NCBI GenBank assembly: GCA_027621915.1
Contig: JAQCAD010000009.1
Location: 1-64,000 of the forward strand
Length of the DNA stretch: 64,000 nt
Direction of reading: 5' to 3'
DNA from: Pseudomonadota bacterium
GTDB taxonomy: Bacteria; Pseudomonadota; Gammaproteobacteria; Steroidobacterales; Woeseiaceae
Below are positions 16,661 through 25,156 of this stretch, piece by piece (within the stretch, counting starts at the first letter, position 1; every line of letters starts with the position of its first letter). The notes below the pieces were generated by a model. It searched no databases, had not been told where the DNA came from, and saw nothing but the letters and a program-made list of their open reading frames with translations. A program made the position numbers and the translations under genes.

Positions 16661-18925
16661 TCAGGCTCGCATAATGCGTTCCCACTCAGGCAGGAAAGGC
16701 ATGCGACGGAAACGGTGGCCGGTTGCCGCATAGAGCGCACCAGCCAGGGCAGGGGCGATGACCGGCGTCGGTGGCTCGCCAATACCGCTCGGCGCTTCGT
16801 CGCTGTCCATCAGGTGTGCGCGGATGATACCGGGCGCTTCGTGAATTCTCATGATCCGGTAGTCGCTGAAATTGCTTTGCTCAACCCTACCGCCACTTGC
16901 CGTCAGCTCGCCGTAAAGCGCGATGGTCAATCCATAAATCGTCGCACCCTCGACTTGCGCAATCACACCCTCCGGATTGACGATGCGACCGCAATCGACG
17001 GCGGTATCGACGCTCACAACGTCAAATCCGCCATCGTCATTCATTGCGATTTCCACAATCGTTGCGGCGTAGCTGTAAAAACTGTTGTGTGCAGCAATGC
17101 CACGAAAATGCCTGTCGGGCAGGGGCTTGTCCCAGCCCGCACGTTCAGCAACAAACTCCAGCACGCGACGATAGCGTCCTGAGTCAACGGTAAGGCCATT
17201 GAACGATCCCGTTTCCTCTGCTGACGCACCCGGGTCAGCCGGTGGGGGTTCGTTCGGCGCATCGAATATGCGATCTTCACCCAGCAGTTTCCGGCGATAG
17301 GCGACCAGGTCCACACCGGCTAACTCGGCCATTTCGTCAACGAAACTATTGATGGAGAAAGCGTGCCAGACATTACAAACACTGCGAAGCCAGCCGATAC
17401 GAATCGGAATGCGAGCTTTGCATCCTTCAACGCTCACGTTAGCGACATCAAATGGCATGTTGGTCCAGCCCATGCCCACTTCCCAAGGTCGTGGTTCGTC
17501 AAGGCCGGGTTGCCACATCCAATCGATTGATGGATACGCCGCCCGCATCAGCCAGCCGTTAGGCATGCCGTCCTCACCAAGCCTCGCCCGCATCAGCTGA
17601 ACCGCCTCGGAATGAAAATAGCAGTTGCGGATATCGTCCTCTCGAGTCCACAGAAGTTTCACCGGCGCACCGGCCTGGCGGGATGTTTCCACTGCTTCGA
17701 CGGCGAAATCGGTCTGCGACTTGCGACCAAATCCACCGCCGAGCATTGTGACATTGACAGTCACACTTGATGGATCGATGTTGAGCCATTCGGCGATCAG
17801 GGCCTGCGTCGCCTGCGAATCCTGGACCGGTGCCCAGAGTTCGCAACTCCCGTCGTCGCGAACCCACGCGGTTGCGACCGGCGGTTCCATTGGAGCCTGT
17901 GCCAGCATCGGCGTTTCGTATTGCGCTTCAATGAGTTGGCCATCGCCGGCGAGGGCCGCGTCGATGTCGCCGCGGCCGAGATGTACGGCACCTGGATTCT
18001 GAACGCTCGTCGCGAGCAGCTCGCGGTAGGCCTTCGTTTCGTAACCGGCATTCACACCAAGATCCCAATCAACGTTCAACGCGTCGCGGCCGCGCATTGC
18101 AGCCCAGCTGCTGTCCGCGACGACTGCGATACCTTCCTCGGGTCGAAAGTCGCGTGTGTGCGGTGAGAAAGGGATGTGACAGAAGCTCCGCACACCGGGC
18201 ACTTTTTCAGCTGCGGCCGTATCGTAGTCCTTGATCCGCGCATCGAATACCGGCGCACGCGCGACGCACGCGTACTTCATTCCGGGCACAACAACGTCAT
18301 AACCATAGATGGCACTGCCGGTCACGATCGCTTCCCGATCGACACCGGGTGCTGCCATGCCGATATAACGAAAATCCGACGGGTTTTTCAGTCTCGGTTG
18401 CGTCGGCAGCTCAAGGGTTGCTGCGCTCGCAACAAGATCCGCATATTCGAGACGCCGACCGGACGCCGCATGCATGACACCGTGATTTTCAGCGCGGACG
18501 TCGTCAACCGTCACGCCCCATTCATCTGCCGCCGCCTGCTCCAGCATAGTCCTCGCGGCTGCACCGGCTTCGCGCAGCGGCGTGAACATCATGCGTATGG
18601 ATTTCGAGCCATCGGTATTCTGATCACCGAAGTCCGGATTCCCGATCGACTGTTTCAGTGTCACTCGCGCCAGGTCGGCTTCAAGCTCGTCGGCCACAAT
18701 GCGCGGCAGGCTGGTTCGCACACCCTGGCCCATCTCGCTTCGGCTGACCGTGATCGTTACCAGGCCGTTCGTATCCATTGATACAAAAACGTTCGGCTGG
18801 AATGTTGCGGCAGCGTTGTTCGTTCCGGGCCGGTTCGAGCAGCCGGGCAGGCTGACGCCAATAATCAGGAGTCCGCCAGCGGTACCACCGGCTTTAAGCA
18901 GTTCACGGCGAGTCAGCTTATTCAT
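16661..18925 (-). CDS. iorB: Isoquinoline 1-oxidoreductase-type molybdopterin subunit (copy 2)
   Basis: A 754-residue IorB paralogue with a twin-arginine-like signal ('[26 protein letters not shown]'). Conserved stretches shared with copy 1 include '[24 protein letters not shown]', '[14 protein letters not shown]', '[12 protein letters not shown]' and '[18 protein letters not shown]' near the active-site Glu. It forms the catalytic subunit with the IorA encoded just upstream. ATG 18925 overlaps the iorA stop by 8 bp, indicating coupling; an in-frame GTG at 18934 is an alternative. The two IorB copies face each other across 5 kb. They are clearly diverged, so different substrates are likely. 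Downstream 117 bp lies the alkaline phosphatase gene. Confidence 0.92.
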   Translation of the reverse strand: MNKLTRRELLKAGGTAGGLLIIGVSLPGCSNRPGTNNAAATFQPNVFVSMDTNGLVTITVSRSEMGQGVRTSLPRIVADELEADLARVTLKQSIGNPDFGDQNTDGSKSIRMMFTPLREAGAAARTMLEQAAADEWGVTVDDVRAENHGVMHAASGRRLEYADLVASAATLELPTQPRLKNPSDFRYIGMAAPGVDREAIVTGSAIYGYDVVVPGMKYACVARAPVFDARIKDYDTAAAEKVPGVRSFCHIPFSPHTRDFRPEEGIAVVADSSWAAMRGRDALNVDWDLGVNAGYETKAYRELLATSVQNPGAVHLGRGDIDAALAGDGQLIEAQYETPMLAQAPMEPPVATAWVRDDGSCELWAPVQDSQATQALIAEWLNIDPSSVTVNVTMLGGGFGRKSQTDFAVEAVETSRQAGAPVKLLWTREDDIRNCYFHSEAVQLMRARLGEDGMPNGWLMRAAYPSIDWMWQPGLDEPRPWEVGMGWTNMPFDVANVSVEGCKARIPIRIGWLRSVCNVWHAFSINSFVDEMAELAGVDLVAYRRKLLGEDRIFDAPNEPPPADPGASAEETGSFNGLTVDSGRYRRVLEFVAERAGWDKPLPDRHFRGIAAHNSFYSYAATIVEIAMNDDGGFDVVSVDTAVDCGRIVNPEGVIAQVEGATIYGLTIALYGELTASGGRVEQSNFSDYRIMRIHEAPGIIRAHLMDSDEAPSGIGEPPTPVIAPALAGALYAATGHRFRRMPFLPEWERIMRA

Positions 18926-19385
18926 GCGCGTCACTCAACTTCGAAGCGGCATTATGGATTGCCTTTCGGATACGCGGATAAGTGCCACACCGGCACAGGT
19001 TGCCGGCCATTGCGATATCGATATCGTCATCTGTCGGCCGATTGTTTCGTGCGAGCAAAGATGCCGCACTCATGATCTGCCCGGCCTGGCAATAACCGCA
19101 TTGCGGCACGTTTTCGTCCATCCAGGCCTGTTGCGCAGCATGCAACCCTTCTGCGCCGAGTCCCTCAATTGTCGTGATTGATTTTCCGGCCACGGAAGCC
19201 AGTGGCGCAAGGCAGGACCTTGTCGCCTGGCCATCAACATGCACAGTACATGCGCCGCAAGCGCCAATGCCACATCCATACTTGGTGCCTGTCATGCCGA
19301 GCGTATCGCGCAAGGCCCACAGCAAAGGTGTGTCGGGATCAGCATCGATGTCGTACGCGGCGCCGTTAATAGTGACTGTAACCAT
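18918..19385 (-). CDS. iorA: Isoquinoline 1-oxidoreductase-type small subunit, 2 x [2Fe-2S] (copy 2)
   Basis: A 155-residue two-cluster iron-sulphur subunit. Cluster ligands are in '[23 protein letters not shown]' (its first part) and in '[11 protein letters not shown]' with '[10 protein letters not shown]'. It closely resembles copy 1 at 8979 in length and motif order. A GGGAG ribosome site precedes ATG 19385. It is translationally coupled to the following iorB. The 153-bp spacer to the divergent dienelactone hydrolase gene probably holds both promoters, though I could not pick convincing hexamers. Confidence 0.92.
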   Translation of the reverse strand: MVTVTINGAAYDIDADPDTPLLWALRDTLGMTGTKYGCGIGACGACTVHVDGQATRSCLAPLASVAGKSITTIEGLGAEGLHAAQQAWMDENVPQCGYCQAGQIMSAASLLARNNRPTDDDIDIAMAGNLCRCGTYPRIRKAIHNAASKLSDAHE

Positions 19386-19538
19386 GTGTTTTCTCCCGAA
19401 TTAACGGGGACAAGATTAACGCAGGATTGACCTGTTCGGTAGGTTGATGGAGCGACAGCGACCGAAATTTCCTTGAGCTTGACGGCTTATTGGTTAAAAC
19501 TGACCTGCCCGTCACGCCTGCTTTTTCAGGAGAAGATC

Positions 19539-20417
19539 ATGTGCGATGAACTGACCGCAAAAGATACTGAAGACTATGTGCGTCGAAAAGGATTGACTCG
19601 ACGTGACTTTAACAAACGCAGCGCTGGCGTCGCACTCGCCATGTTGCTGCCACCGGTCGCGAACGCGCTGGACGTGGTTGAGCAGGATGTCGTGGTACAG
19701 ACGCCCGATGGCATGGCCGATTGCTATTTCGTGCATCCGGCAAGTGGAAAGCACGCAGCAGTGATTGTCTGGCCGGATATCGTAAGCATTCGCCCGGCAT
19801 TTCGTGCCATGGGAAAGCGCCTGGCTGAATCAGGTTACTCCGTACTCGTTGTCAATCCTTACTACCGGACTGTCAAGGGTCAGGTCGTGCCCGATGGGAA
19901 AGGATTTCGCGATCCGGGAATTCGTGAACTGCTGATGCCGCATGCGCAGTCACTGTCTCCGGAAACCTGCGTCACGGATGGTCGCGCGTTTGTCGAATAT
20001 CTCGACAAGCAGGCATCTGTCGATACCGGCCGCAAGATCGGTACCACCGGGTATTGCATGACCGGTTCCTATACGATGCGCCTTGCGGCCGCGATTCCGG
20101 ATCGTATCGGCGCCGGAGGATCGTTTCACGGCGGCGGCCTGGCGACGGCGGACGATGAAAACAGCCCACACCTGCTTGCGCCGCAGATGAAAGCAGGTTT
20201 CCTGATTGCCATCGCGGCAAATGATGACGAACGGGACCCTGACGCGAAAGTTCTGTTACGCAAAGCATTCGATGCCAACAGCGTAAGGGCGGAAATCGAG
20301 GTTTACGAAGATACGCTGCACGGTTGGTGTCCACCGGACTCGGCCGTCTACCATGAGGCCCAGGCGGAACGCGCCTGGAGCAGGTTGCTGGCGCTGTTTG
20401 AGCGCGAATTGTCCTGA
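19539..20417 (+). CDS. Dienelactone hydrolase-family protein with Tat-like leader
   Basis: A 292-residue alpha/beta hydrolase of the dienelactone hydrolase family. An N-terminal segment 'LTRRDFNKRSAGVALAMLLPPVANA' looks like a twin-arginine export signal. The nucleophile is the cysteine of 'IGTTGYCMTGSYTMRLA', as in classical dienelactone hydrolases, with His in 'DTLHGWCPPD' and an acid residue in 'AIAANDDERDPDAK'. It would cleave a lactone or related ester, possibly a ring-cleavage product. I chose ATG 19539, which has a strong AGGAG site; an in-frame start at 19473 lacks one. It is divergent from iorA copy 2 and ends at a bidirectional terminator. Confidence 0.88.
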   Translation: MCDELTAKDTEDYVRRKGLTRRDFNKRSAGVALAMLLPPVANALDVVEQDVVVQTPDGMADCYFVHPASGKHAAVIVWPDIVSIRPAFRAMGKRLAESGYSVLVVNPYYRTVKGQVVPDGKGFRDPGIRELLMPHAQSLSPETCVTDGRAFVEYLDKQASVDTGRKIGTTGYCMTGSYTMRLAAAIPDRIGAGGSFHGGGLATADDENSPHLLAPQMKAGFLIAIAANDDERDPDAKVLLRKAFDANSVRAEIEVYEDTLHGWCPPDSAVYHEAQAERAWSRLLALFERELS

Positions 20418-20422
20418 CCAAC

Positions 20423-20474
20423 TAAACAAAAAAAAGGGTCAGAGCCCTTTAATGGGCTCTGACCCCTTTTTTTG
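20423..20474. terminator. Bidirectional intrinsic terminator with GGGTCAGAGCCC arms
   Basis: A perfect 12-bp stem GGGTCAGAGCCC / GGGCTCTGACCC with a 6-nt loop is flanked by A8 on the left and CT7 on the right. It can therefore end transcription from both sides, matching its place between two convergent genes. The same arm sequence recurs at 57682-57706, and a relative at 32921-32977. Confidence 0.9.
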
Positions 20475-20482
20475 GATATCGA

Positions 20483-21238
20483 TCAGGTTTCGGCGGGCGT
20501 CCAGGGATCGGCTTCAACAATGTCAATTATTTCCAGCGAGTCGCGATCCAGGAGCATGCCCAGGTTTTTTTCAATTCCGCCAATCGGCAGGACGCCGAGA
20601 TTCGGATGATCTGTTTCATAGGCAGCGATAGCCCGCCGCAATTTTTCCTGCTCGTCGGAGGTTTTGGGAACAATCTTTTCAACCGGTTTAATTCGCTGGC
20701 GAATGACGTCTGCGCCAGCTAACCAGGGTGCCCAGAATTCCGGCCGACTTTCGAGGTCAGGTTTTCCGTCGGATATCACACTATCGATATATCGCTGATG
20801 CGCTTCGGGATCTTCCGGAGGACTCGCGAATACCATCGCAAGACCCGCGAAATGTTCTGTCCCCGCTTCGTCGAATTGCATCGTTGACTGATCGATCTGC
20901 TTTTTCGATACAAATTCCAGCCTGTCGATTGCGAACACCAGGTAATCAGGTTTTTCGTCATACAGTCTGTACGAGCCGTATATCAGCGCGACAATCTGCA
21001 TCAAGGCGATCACGCAAAGGTCAAATTTCAAACCGGGCTTGCCGTATTTGTAGACGACCAGCGTCAGCAGCGGGCCGATTCCCAGGTTGACACCTGCCAG
21101 AACGAGAACGATCGGCAGGACGCCGACAATCGAGAATATCGGTTCCGGGTACCAAACCCAGTAAATGATCCCAAATACGCTTCCTGCCAGCGCAGTGCTG
21201 ATCATTAAATGAATAAAAGAAGCTCGATACCTGCTCAT
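20483..21238 (-). CDS. TfpX/TfpZ-family type IV pilin accessory protein
   Basis: A 251-residue inner-membrane protein. About three membrane helices occupy the first ~110 residues ('FIHLMISTALAGSVFGIIYWVWYP', 'VLPIVLVLAGVNLGIGPLLTLVVY', 'FDLCVIALMQIVALIYGSYRLY'), followed by a soluble C-terminal domain containing the family stretch 'PDYLVFAIDRLEFVSKKQID'. TfpX and TfpZ are needed for stable expression or assembly of particular major pilins in Pseudomonas. Here no pilin gene is adjacent, so it is an orphan in this window. A GGA-type ribosome site precedes ATG 21238. It converges on the dienelactone hydrolase gene at a shared terminator. Confidence 0.85.
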   Translation of the reverse strand: MSRYRASFIHLMISTALAGSVFGIIYWVWYPEPIFSIVGVLPIVLVLAGVNLGIGPLLTLVVYKYGKPGLKFDLCVIALMQIVALIYGSYRLYDEKPDYLVFAIDRLEFVSKKQIDQSTMQFDEAGTEHFAGLAMVFASPPEDPEAHQRYIDSVISDGKPDLESRPEFWAPWLAGADVIRQRIKPVEKIVPKTSDEQEKLRRAIAAYETDHPNLGVLPIGGIEKNLGMLLDRDSLEIIDIVEADPWTPAET

Positions 21239-21370
21239 CGTTCCTGTCCTATTTTCAATCGTATGCGGGAACCTTATCAGGGCACCTCACTTGTCATAGA
21301 AAATTTCGCTTTCGCGCACACGCAAATTTCAACGAATTCTTCAGCAGGTTTCCAGTAACCTGATTCACAT

Positions 21371-21871
21371 TCACAGGGATTTCTCATATCTAACCGACAG
21401 CACAACGACCGTTGTGACTTTCTCCCCAGCTTCGAACCGGACTTCATCATTTACGCGTTTTTTCAGGAGCGCCCGGGCGAGCGGGGAATCAATGCTGATA
21501 GCCGCAGTTCTTGCGTCTGTTTCATCGGGCCCGACGATCCGGTAGGTGTGTGTCTCTCCGGAATCGTCCCGAACTTCGACCGAAGCGCCAAAAAAAATTG
21601 CTTCATTGTCGGGAAATTCCCGAATGACTTTCAATACCGGCAGACGCTTTTGAAGATAGCGAATGCGACGGTCCAACCCACCCAGTTCTTTTTTTCTGTA
21701 GATGTATTCGGCGTTCTCCGATCGGTCACCTTCAGCGGCGGCCGCCGACAACGCCGTGACGACATCGCGCCGGCGTACCCAAAGGTCAACCAGTTCCTTT
21801 TGTAGCTTCAGGAAACCCGCTGATGTGATGTACGGCGAAGAGCTTGGAGCGGGTGGGCGCCAACGTCCCAC
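21371..21871 (-). CDS. greB: Transcript cleavage factor GreB
   Basis: A 166-residue Gre factor. The N-terminal coiled coil has the GreB-type acidic tip region ('[38 protein letters not shown]'), where the Asp and Glu of 'GDRSENAEY' reach the RNA polymerase active site. The C-terminal FKBP-like domain includes '[23 protein letters not shown]' and '[20 protein letters not shown]'. It rescues backtracked polymerase by stimulating RNA cleavage. The start is GTG 21871 as judged by length. An ATG is not available nearby in frame. It lies 92 bp downstream of fusA on the same strand, separated by a GC-rich hairpin. Confidence 0.93.
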   Translation of the reverse strand: MGRWRPPAPSSSPYITSAGFLKLQKELVDLWVRRRDVVTALSAAAAEGDRSENAEYIYRKKELGGLDRRIRYLQKRLPVLKVIREFPDNEAIFFGASVEVRDDSGETHTYRIVGPDETDARTAAISIDSPLARALLKKRVNDEVRFEAGEKVTTVVVLSVRYEKSL

Positions 21872-21903
21872 GTCAATCGTCCGGGCAGACGGACGCGAAG
21901 CGC

Positions 21904-21931
21904 CGACCCCGGCCTGGAGGTGCCGGGGTCG
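21904..21931 (-). terminator. GC-rich hairpin between fusA and greB
   Basis: Perfect 10-bp stem CGACCCCGGC / GCCGGGGTCG with an 8-nt loop, 33 bp past the fusA stop in the direction of transcription. There is no T-run, so it may be a leaky terminator limiting read-through into greB. Confidence 0.5.
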
Positions 21932-21963
21932 ATGTTTTCGCGAGTGTTTTCACGGGCCGACCG

Positions 21964-24048
21964 TTACTTGGCGGCTTTTCGATCCAGCGTTTCCTTGATC
22001 ACCACGTCCGCAACGTTCTTCGGGCACGGAGCGTAATACGAAAACTCCATCGAAAACTGGCCGCGACCAGAAGTCATGGTGCGAAGCTGGCCAATGTAGC
22101 CGAACATTTCCGACAGCGGTGCGTTAGCCTTGATGCGAACTCCCGTCGGGCCCGGCTCCTGAGACTTGATCATTCCGCGGCGACGGTTCAAATCGCCGAT
22201 GACGTCACCAACGTGATCCTCCGGTGTGTACACGTCAACTTTCATGATCGGTTCCAGAAGTTGCGGGGCAGCCTTGGGAATCGTTTGCCGATACGCTGCT
22301 TTCGCCGCCAGTTCGAACGCCATCGACGAAGAATCGACAGCGTGGTACGCGCCGTCCATCAACGTGACTTTGACGTCGAGCAATGGAAATCCAGCCAGCG
22401 TTCCCTGGCTCATGCTGAAGCCAAACGCTTTGTCGATTGCCGACCAGTATTCGCGTGGCACATTGCCGCCGGTAACCTTGGATTCGAATTGATATCCGCT
22501 GCCCGGTTCGCCAGGCTCAATGACGTAGTCGATTCTGCCGTATTGGCCTGAACCACCCGACTGTTTCTTGTGTGTATAGGTATCTTCAACGAGCTTGGTA
22601 ATCGTTTCACGATAGGCTACTTGAGGCTTGCCCATCTGCACTTCAACACCGTGCGTACGTTTCAGGATATCGACTTTAATGTCCAGGTGGAGTTCTCCCA
22701 TACCTTTGATGATGGTTTCACCCGAGTCTTCATCGGTTTCCATCCTGAAAGAGGGGTCCTCCTGGATCATTTTATTTAACGCAACACCCATTTTTTCCAT
22801 GGCGGCCTTGTCCTTCGGCGCAATCGCGATGGAAATTACGGGATCCGGGAATACCATTGGCTCGAGTGTTGCCGGCTTGTCAGGATCACACAGTGTGTGG
22901 CCGGTCCGGGTATTCTTCATACCCAGCAATGCGATAATATCTCCGGCTTGTGCCGAATCACGTTCCTCGCGTGAGTTCGCGTGCATTTCGACAATTCGCC
23001 CGATACGTTCTGTTTTTCCGGTAAACGTATTCAGAACACTCATGCCTTTCGTGAGGCGACCGGAGTAGACCCGGGTAAAAGTTAACGCGCCGTAGCGATC
23101 ATCCATAATCTTGAATGCCAGTGCACGCAGCGGATAGTCAGGATCAACGATCGCGGTGCCTCCGGTAGGATTACCTTCCAGGTCGATTTCAGGTTGCGGC
23201 ACTACTTCGGTGGGACTCGGCAAATAGTCGACGACACCATTCAATACGTTTTGCACGCCTTTGTTCTTGAACGCCGAGCCACAATACGTCGGGAAGAAGT
23301 CGAGCGCAATCGTGCCTTTGCGGATGCAGCGTTTCAGGTCCGCTTCGGAGGGCTGTTTGCCGTCGAGATAGGCACCCATCAGATCATCATCCTGGTCGAG
23401 CGCGGTTTCGACGAGCATCTCACGATACTCCTCGACCTTGGCTTTCATATTCTCAGGCACATCGGTGATCGTGTAATTGGTCGGATCTTCCGAACCTTCC
23501 CATACCCAGGCTTTGCGAGTAACAAGATCGACTACGCCGGTGAAATCCTCTTCTGTTCCGATCGGCAACGTCATAACCAGGGGATGGGCACCCAGTACAT
23601 CCTTGACCTGTCTTACCACGCTGAAGAAATCCGCCCCTATGCGATCCAGCTTATTGACGAAAATGATGCGTGCAACTTTGGAATCATTCGCATAGCGCCA
23701 GTTGGTTTCTGACTGCGGCTCAACGCCACCGGATCCGCAGAAAACGCCGACGCCGCCGTCGAGAACTTTCAGCGATCGATAAACTTCAATGGTGAAGTCA
23801 ACGTGTCCTGGTGTATCAATAATGTTTAGTCGATGGCCGTCCCATATGCAGGTCGTTGCAGCGGACTGAATTGTAATGCCGCGCTCTTGTTCCTGTTCCA
23901 TAAAGTCTGTTGTTGCGGCACCGTCATGCACTTCGCCGATTTTGTGGATCTTGCCGGTAAGTTTCAAAATGCGTTCCGTGGTGGTGGTCTTGCCAGCGTC
24001 CACGTGCGCGAAAATTCCAATGTTTCTGTACTTGCCAAGGTCGGTCAT
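21964..24048 (-). CDS. fusA: Elongation factor G (second-type, stand-alone)
   Basis: A 694-residue translocation GTPase. G motifs are intact: '[15 protein letters not shown]' (G1), switch I '[10 protein letters not shown]' (G2), 'DTPGHVDF' (G3) and '[10 protein letters not shown]' (G4). Domains II-V follow, with domain IV '[21 protein letters not shown]' and domain V '[27 protein letters not shown]'. It moves tRNAs and mRNA through the ribosome. No str-operon genes (rpsL, rpsG, tuf) flank it. Its sequence ('[23 protein letters not shown]') resembles the extra EF-G found alongside the str-operon copy in many gammaproteobacteria. That it is a second copy is inference. The 515-bp region upstream contains no gene. 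Confidence 0.95.
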   Translation of the reverse strand: MTDLGKYRNIGIFAHVDAGKTTTTERILKLTGKIHKIGEVHDGAATTDFMEQEQERGITIQSAATTCIWDGHRLNIIDTPGHVDFTIEVYRSLKVLDGGVGVFCGSGGVEPQSETNWRYANDSKVARIIFVNKLDRIGADFFSVVRQVKDVLGAHPLVMTLPIGTEEDFTGVVDLVTRKAWVWEGSEDPTNYTITDVPENMKAKVEEYREMLVETALDQDDDLMGAYLDGKQPSEADLKRCIRKGTIALDFFPTYCGSAFKNKGVQNVLNGVVDYLPSPTEVVPQPEIDLEGNPTGGTAIVDPDYPLRALAFKIMDDRYGALTFTRVYSGRLTKGMSVLNTFTGKTERIGRIVEMHANSREERDSAQAGDIIALLGMKNTRTGHTLCDPDKPATLEPMVFPDPVISIAIAPKDKAAMEKMGVALNKMIQEDPSFRMETDEDSGETIIKGMGELHLDIKVDILKRTHGVEVQMGKPQVAYRETITKLVEDTYTHKKQSGGSGQYGRIDYVIEPGEPGSGYQFESKVTGGNVPREYWSAIDKAFGFSMSQGTLAGFPLLDVKVTLMDGAYHAVDSSSMAFELAAKAAYRQTIPKAAPQLLEPIMKVDVYTPEDHVGDVIGDLNRRRGMIKSQEPGPTGVRIKANAPLSEMFGYIGQLRTMTSGRGQFSMEFSYYAPCPKNVADVVIKETLDRKAAK

Positions 24049-24563
24049 GATCTGCTCATTTACTCAAAAAATATAAAACGCCACGCGGACAATCGTTGAC
24101 CGATGGGCGCCACAAACTCAATCGTTCCGTGCCGGAGCGACCAGGGGTTTGCCGTCAATAGTGTTTAACTGTCGATACCAGGCTGGAATCGGGTCGATCC
24201 CGTTGCCCGATTCTTAAGGCCACGCGATCAGCCTCGTGCGATCCGGGCGAGATCATACCAGCGGATATCTGCCTAAGCACTCCGATTTAGGCATTTTCTG
24301 TGAAAAAACAAGGGGTATTGCCTGACCGGCGAGCTTTTGGAATCGAGACGTTTATCCACCGACGGATTCGGGCAGGCGAAGACGAATGAGTCGCGTGCTG
24401 CGAGAGGATCGGATGGCTCGCGGCGAACAGCATGTATCGAAATAGTCATTTATAACAACTAGATATTGAGGTTACCTGACGTAAATTCTTCAGTATGCTG
24501 CGGCAGTTGCGTACCACGGTGATACGCCGTGGCCCTGCGCTGGGAGCCGCGGCGCGTCTGCCG
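24049..24563. other. 515-bp gene-free region upstream of fusA
   Basis: No credible coding frame lies here. Visible are an AT-rich stretch close to the fusA start (24065-24075) that could hold a -10 (TATATT on the minus strand), a 6-bp hairpin GCCTAA / TTAGGC at 24271-24292, and nested stems CCACGG / CCGTGG (24514-24532) inside GCGGCAG / CTGCCGC (24500-24564). The nested stems follow the ydbL stop and could end that operon. A small RNA cannot be excluded. Confidence 0.5.
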
Positions 24564-24902
24564 CTATTTTTTGACCCAGCGGCCCCCGGCGTCCTGGTAG
24601 TAATGCCCGGACGCGGTTTTCTGCACCGCCAGCTCGTAAAATCGGGCGGCCACCTGGGCCACGGTTACGCCGGTTTTTTGCGCTGTGTCCGCAAAGCTCG
24701 CTTGTCGTTTGCCGTTAACTTCAGCGATTAACGCCCTGACTTCGGCGCTAGCGGGATTTTGCACGGCGGCAAGGTAGCCGGTGTTATCTTCGCCAACAAG
24801 ACCCTGTTCTTTGGCTGCCCCGATGTCGATAGCCCATGCGCTTTGCAAAAACATCATCAGGCCAATGGCTGCAAAAATCTTCTTCATAGTCATCATCCTC
24901 AA
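24564..24902 (-). CDS. ydbL: YdbL-family (DUF1318) periplasmic protein
   Basis: A 112-residue protein with a signal peptide (about residues 1-24, 'IFAAIGLMMFLQSAWA') and the DUF1318 core 'AKEQGLVGEDNTGYLAAVQNPASAEVRALIAEVNGKR' and 'VAQVAARFYELAVQ'. In E. coli ydbL is the last gene of the ydbH-ynbE-ydbL operon. YdbH is an AsmA-like bridge moving phospholipids between membranes, YnbE is its outer-membrane lipoprotein partner, and YdbL modulates the pair. The same gene order is kept here, and the start overlaps the ynbE stop by 4 bp (ATGA). Confidence 0.9.
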   Translation of the reverse strand: MRMMTMKKIFAAIGLMMFLQSAWAIDIGAAKEQGLVGEDNTGYLAAVQNPASAEVRALIAEVNGKRQASFADTAQKTGVTVAQVAARFYELAVQKTASGHYYQDAGGRWVKK

Positions 24903-25084
24903 AATACGTCGCTTTCTTCATCAAACAGGCTTTCCAGTTCCTTATCGACCTGAAGGCGAATGTTGTGTTCGATTTTCACGTTGAGATTTATCTCTATCGG
25001 TTTATCGGGCGCCTGAACCTTGACTGTTGGATTGCAGCCCAGAAGGAAGAGGAGTGGAACGACCAGCAAATACATCGATTTCAT
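24899..25084 (-). CDS. ynbE: YnbE-family outer-membrane lipoprotein
   Basis: A 61-residue lipoprotein. The lipobox is 'LFLLGC' (Cys17), and the mature part 'NPTVKVQAPDKPIEINLNVKIEHNIRLQVDKELESLF' is the standard YnbE beta-strand signature. In E. coli YnbE stacks by beta-strand augmentation onto the C-terminus of YdbH to complete an intermembrane bridge. It sits 72 bp after ydbH and overlaps ydbL by 4 bp, which supports the same function. Confidence 0.9.
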   Translation of the reverse strand: MKSMYLLVVPLLFLLGCNPTVKVQAPDKPIEINLNVKIEHNIRLQVDKELESLFDEESDVF

Positions 25085-25156
25085 TTTGTCACCGCGCGCA
25101 GCATAGGGCTGCGAATAAGCTTACCTTATGTCCTCACCACCGCATACCGGTGGCGT

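Noticed and set aside
24271-24292. Hairpin GCCTAA / TTAGGC as a terminator or small RNA end
   Set aside because: The stem is only 6 bp with no T-run, and no promoter or gene is oriented to use it; kept only as a note in the gene-free region.
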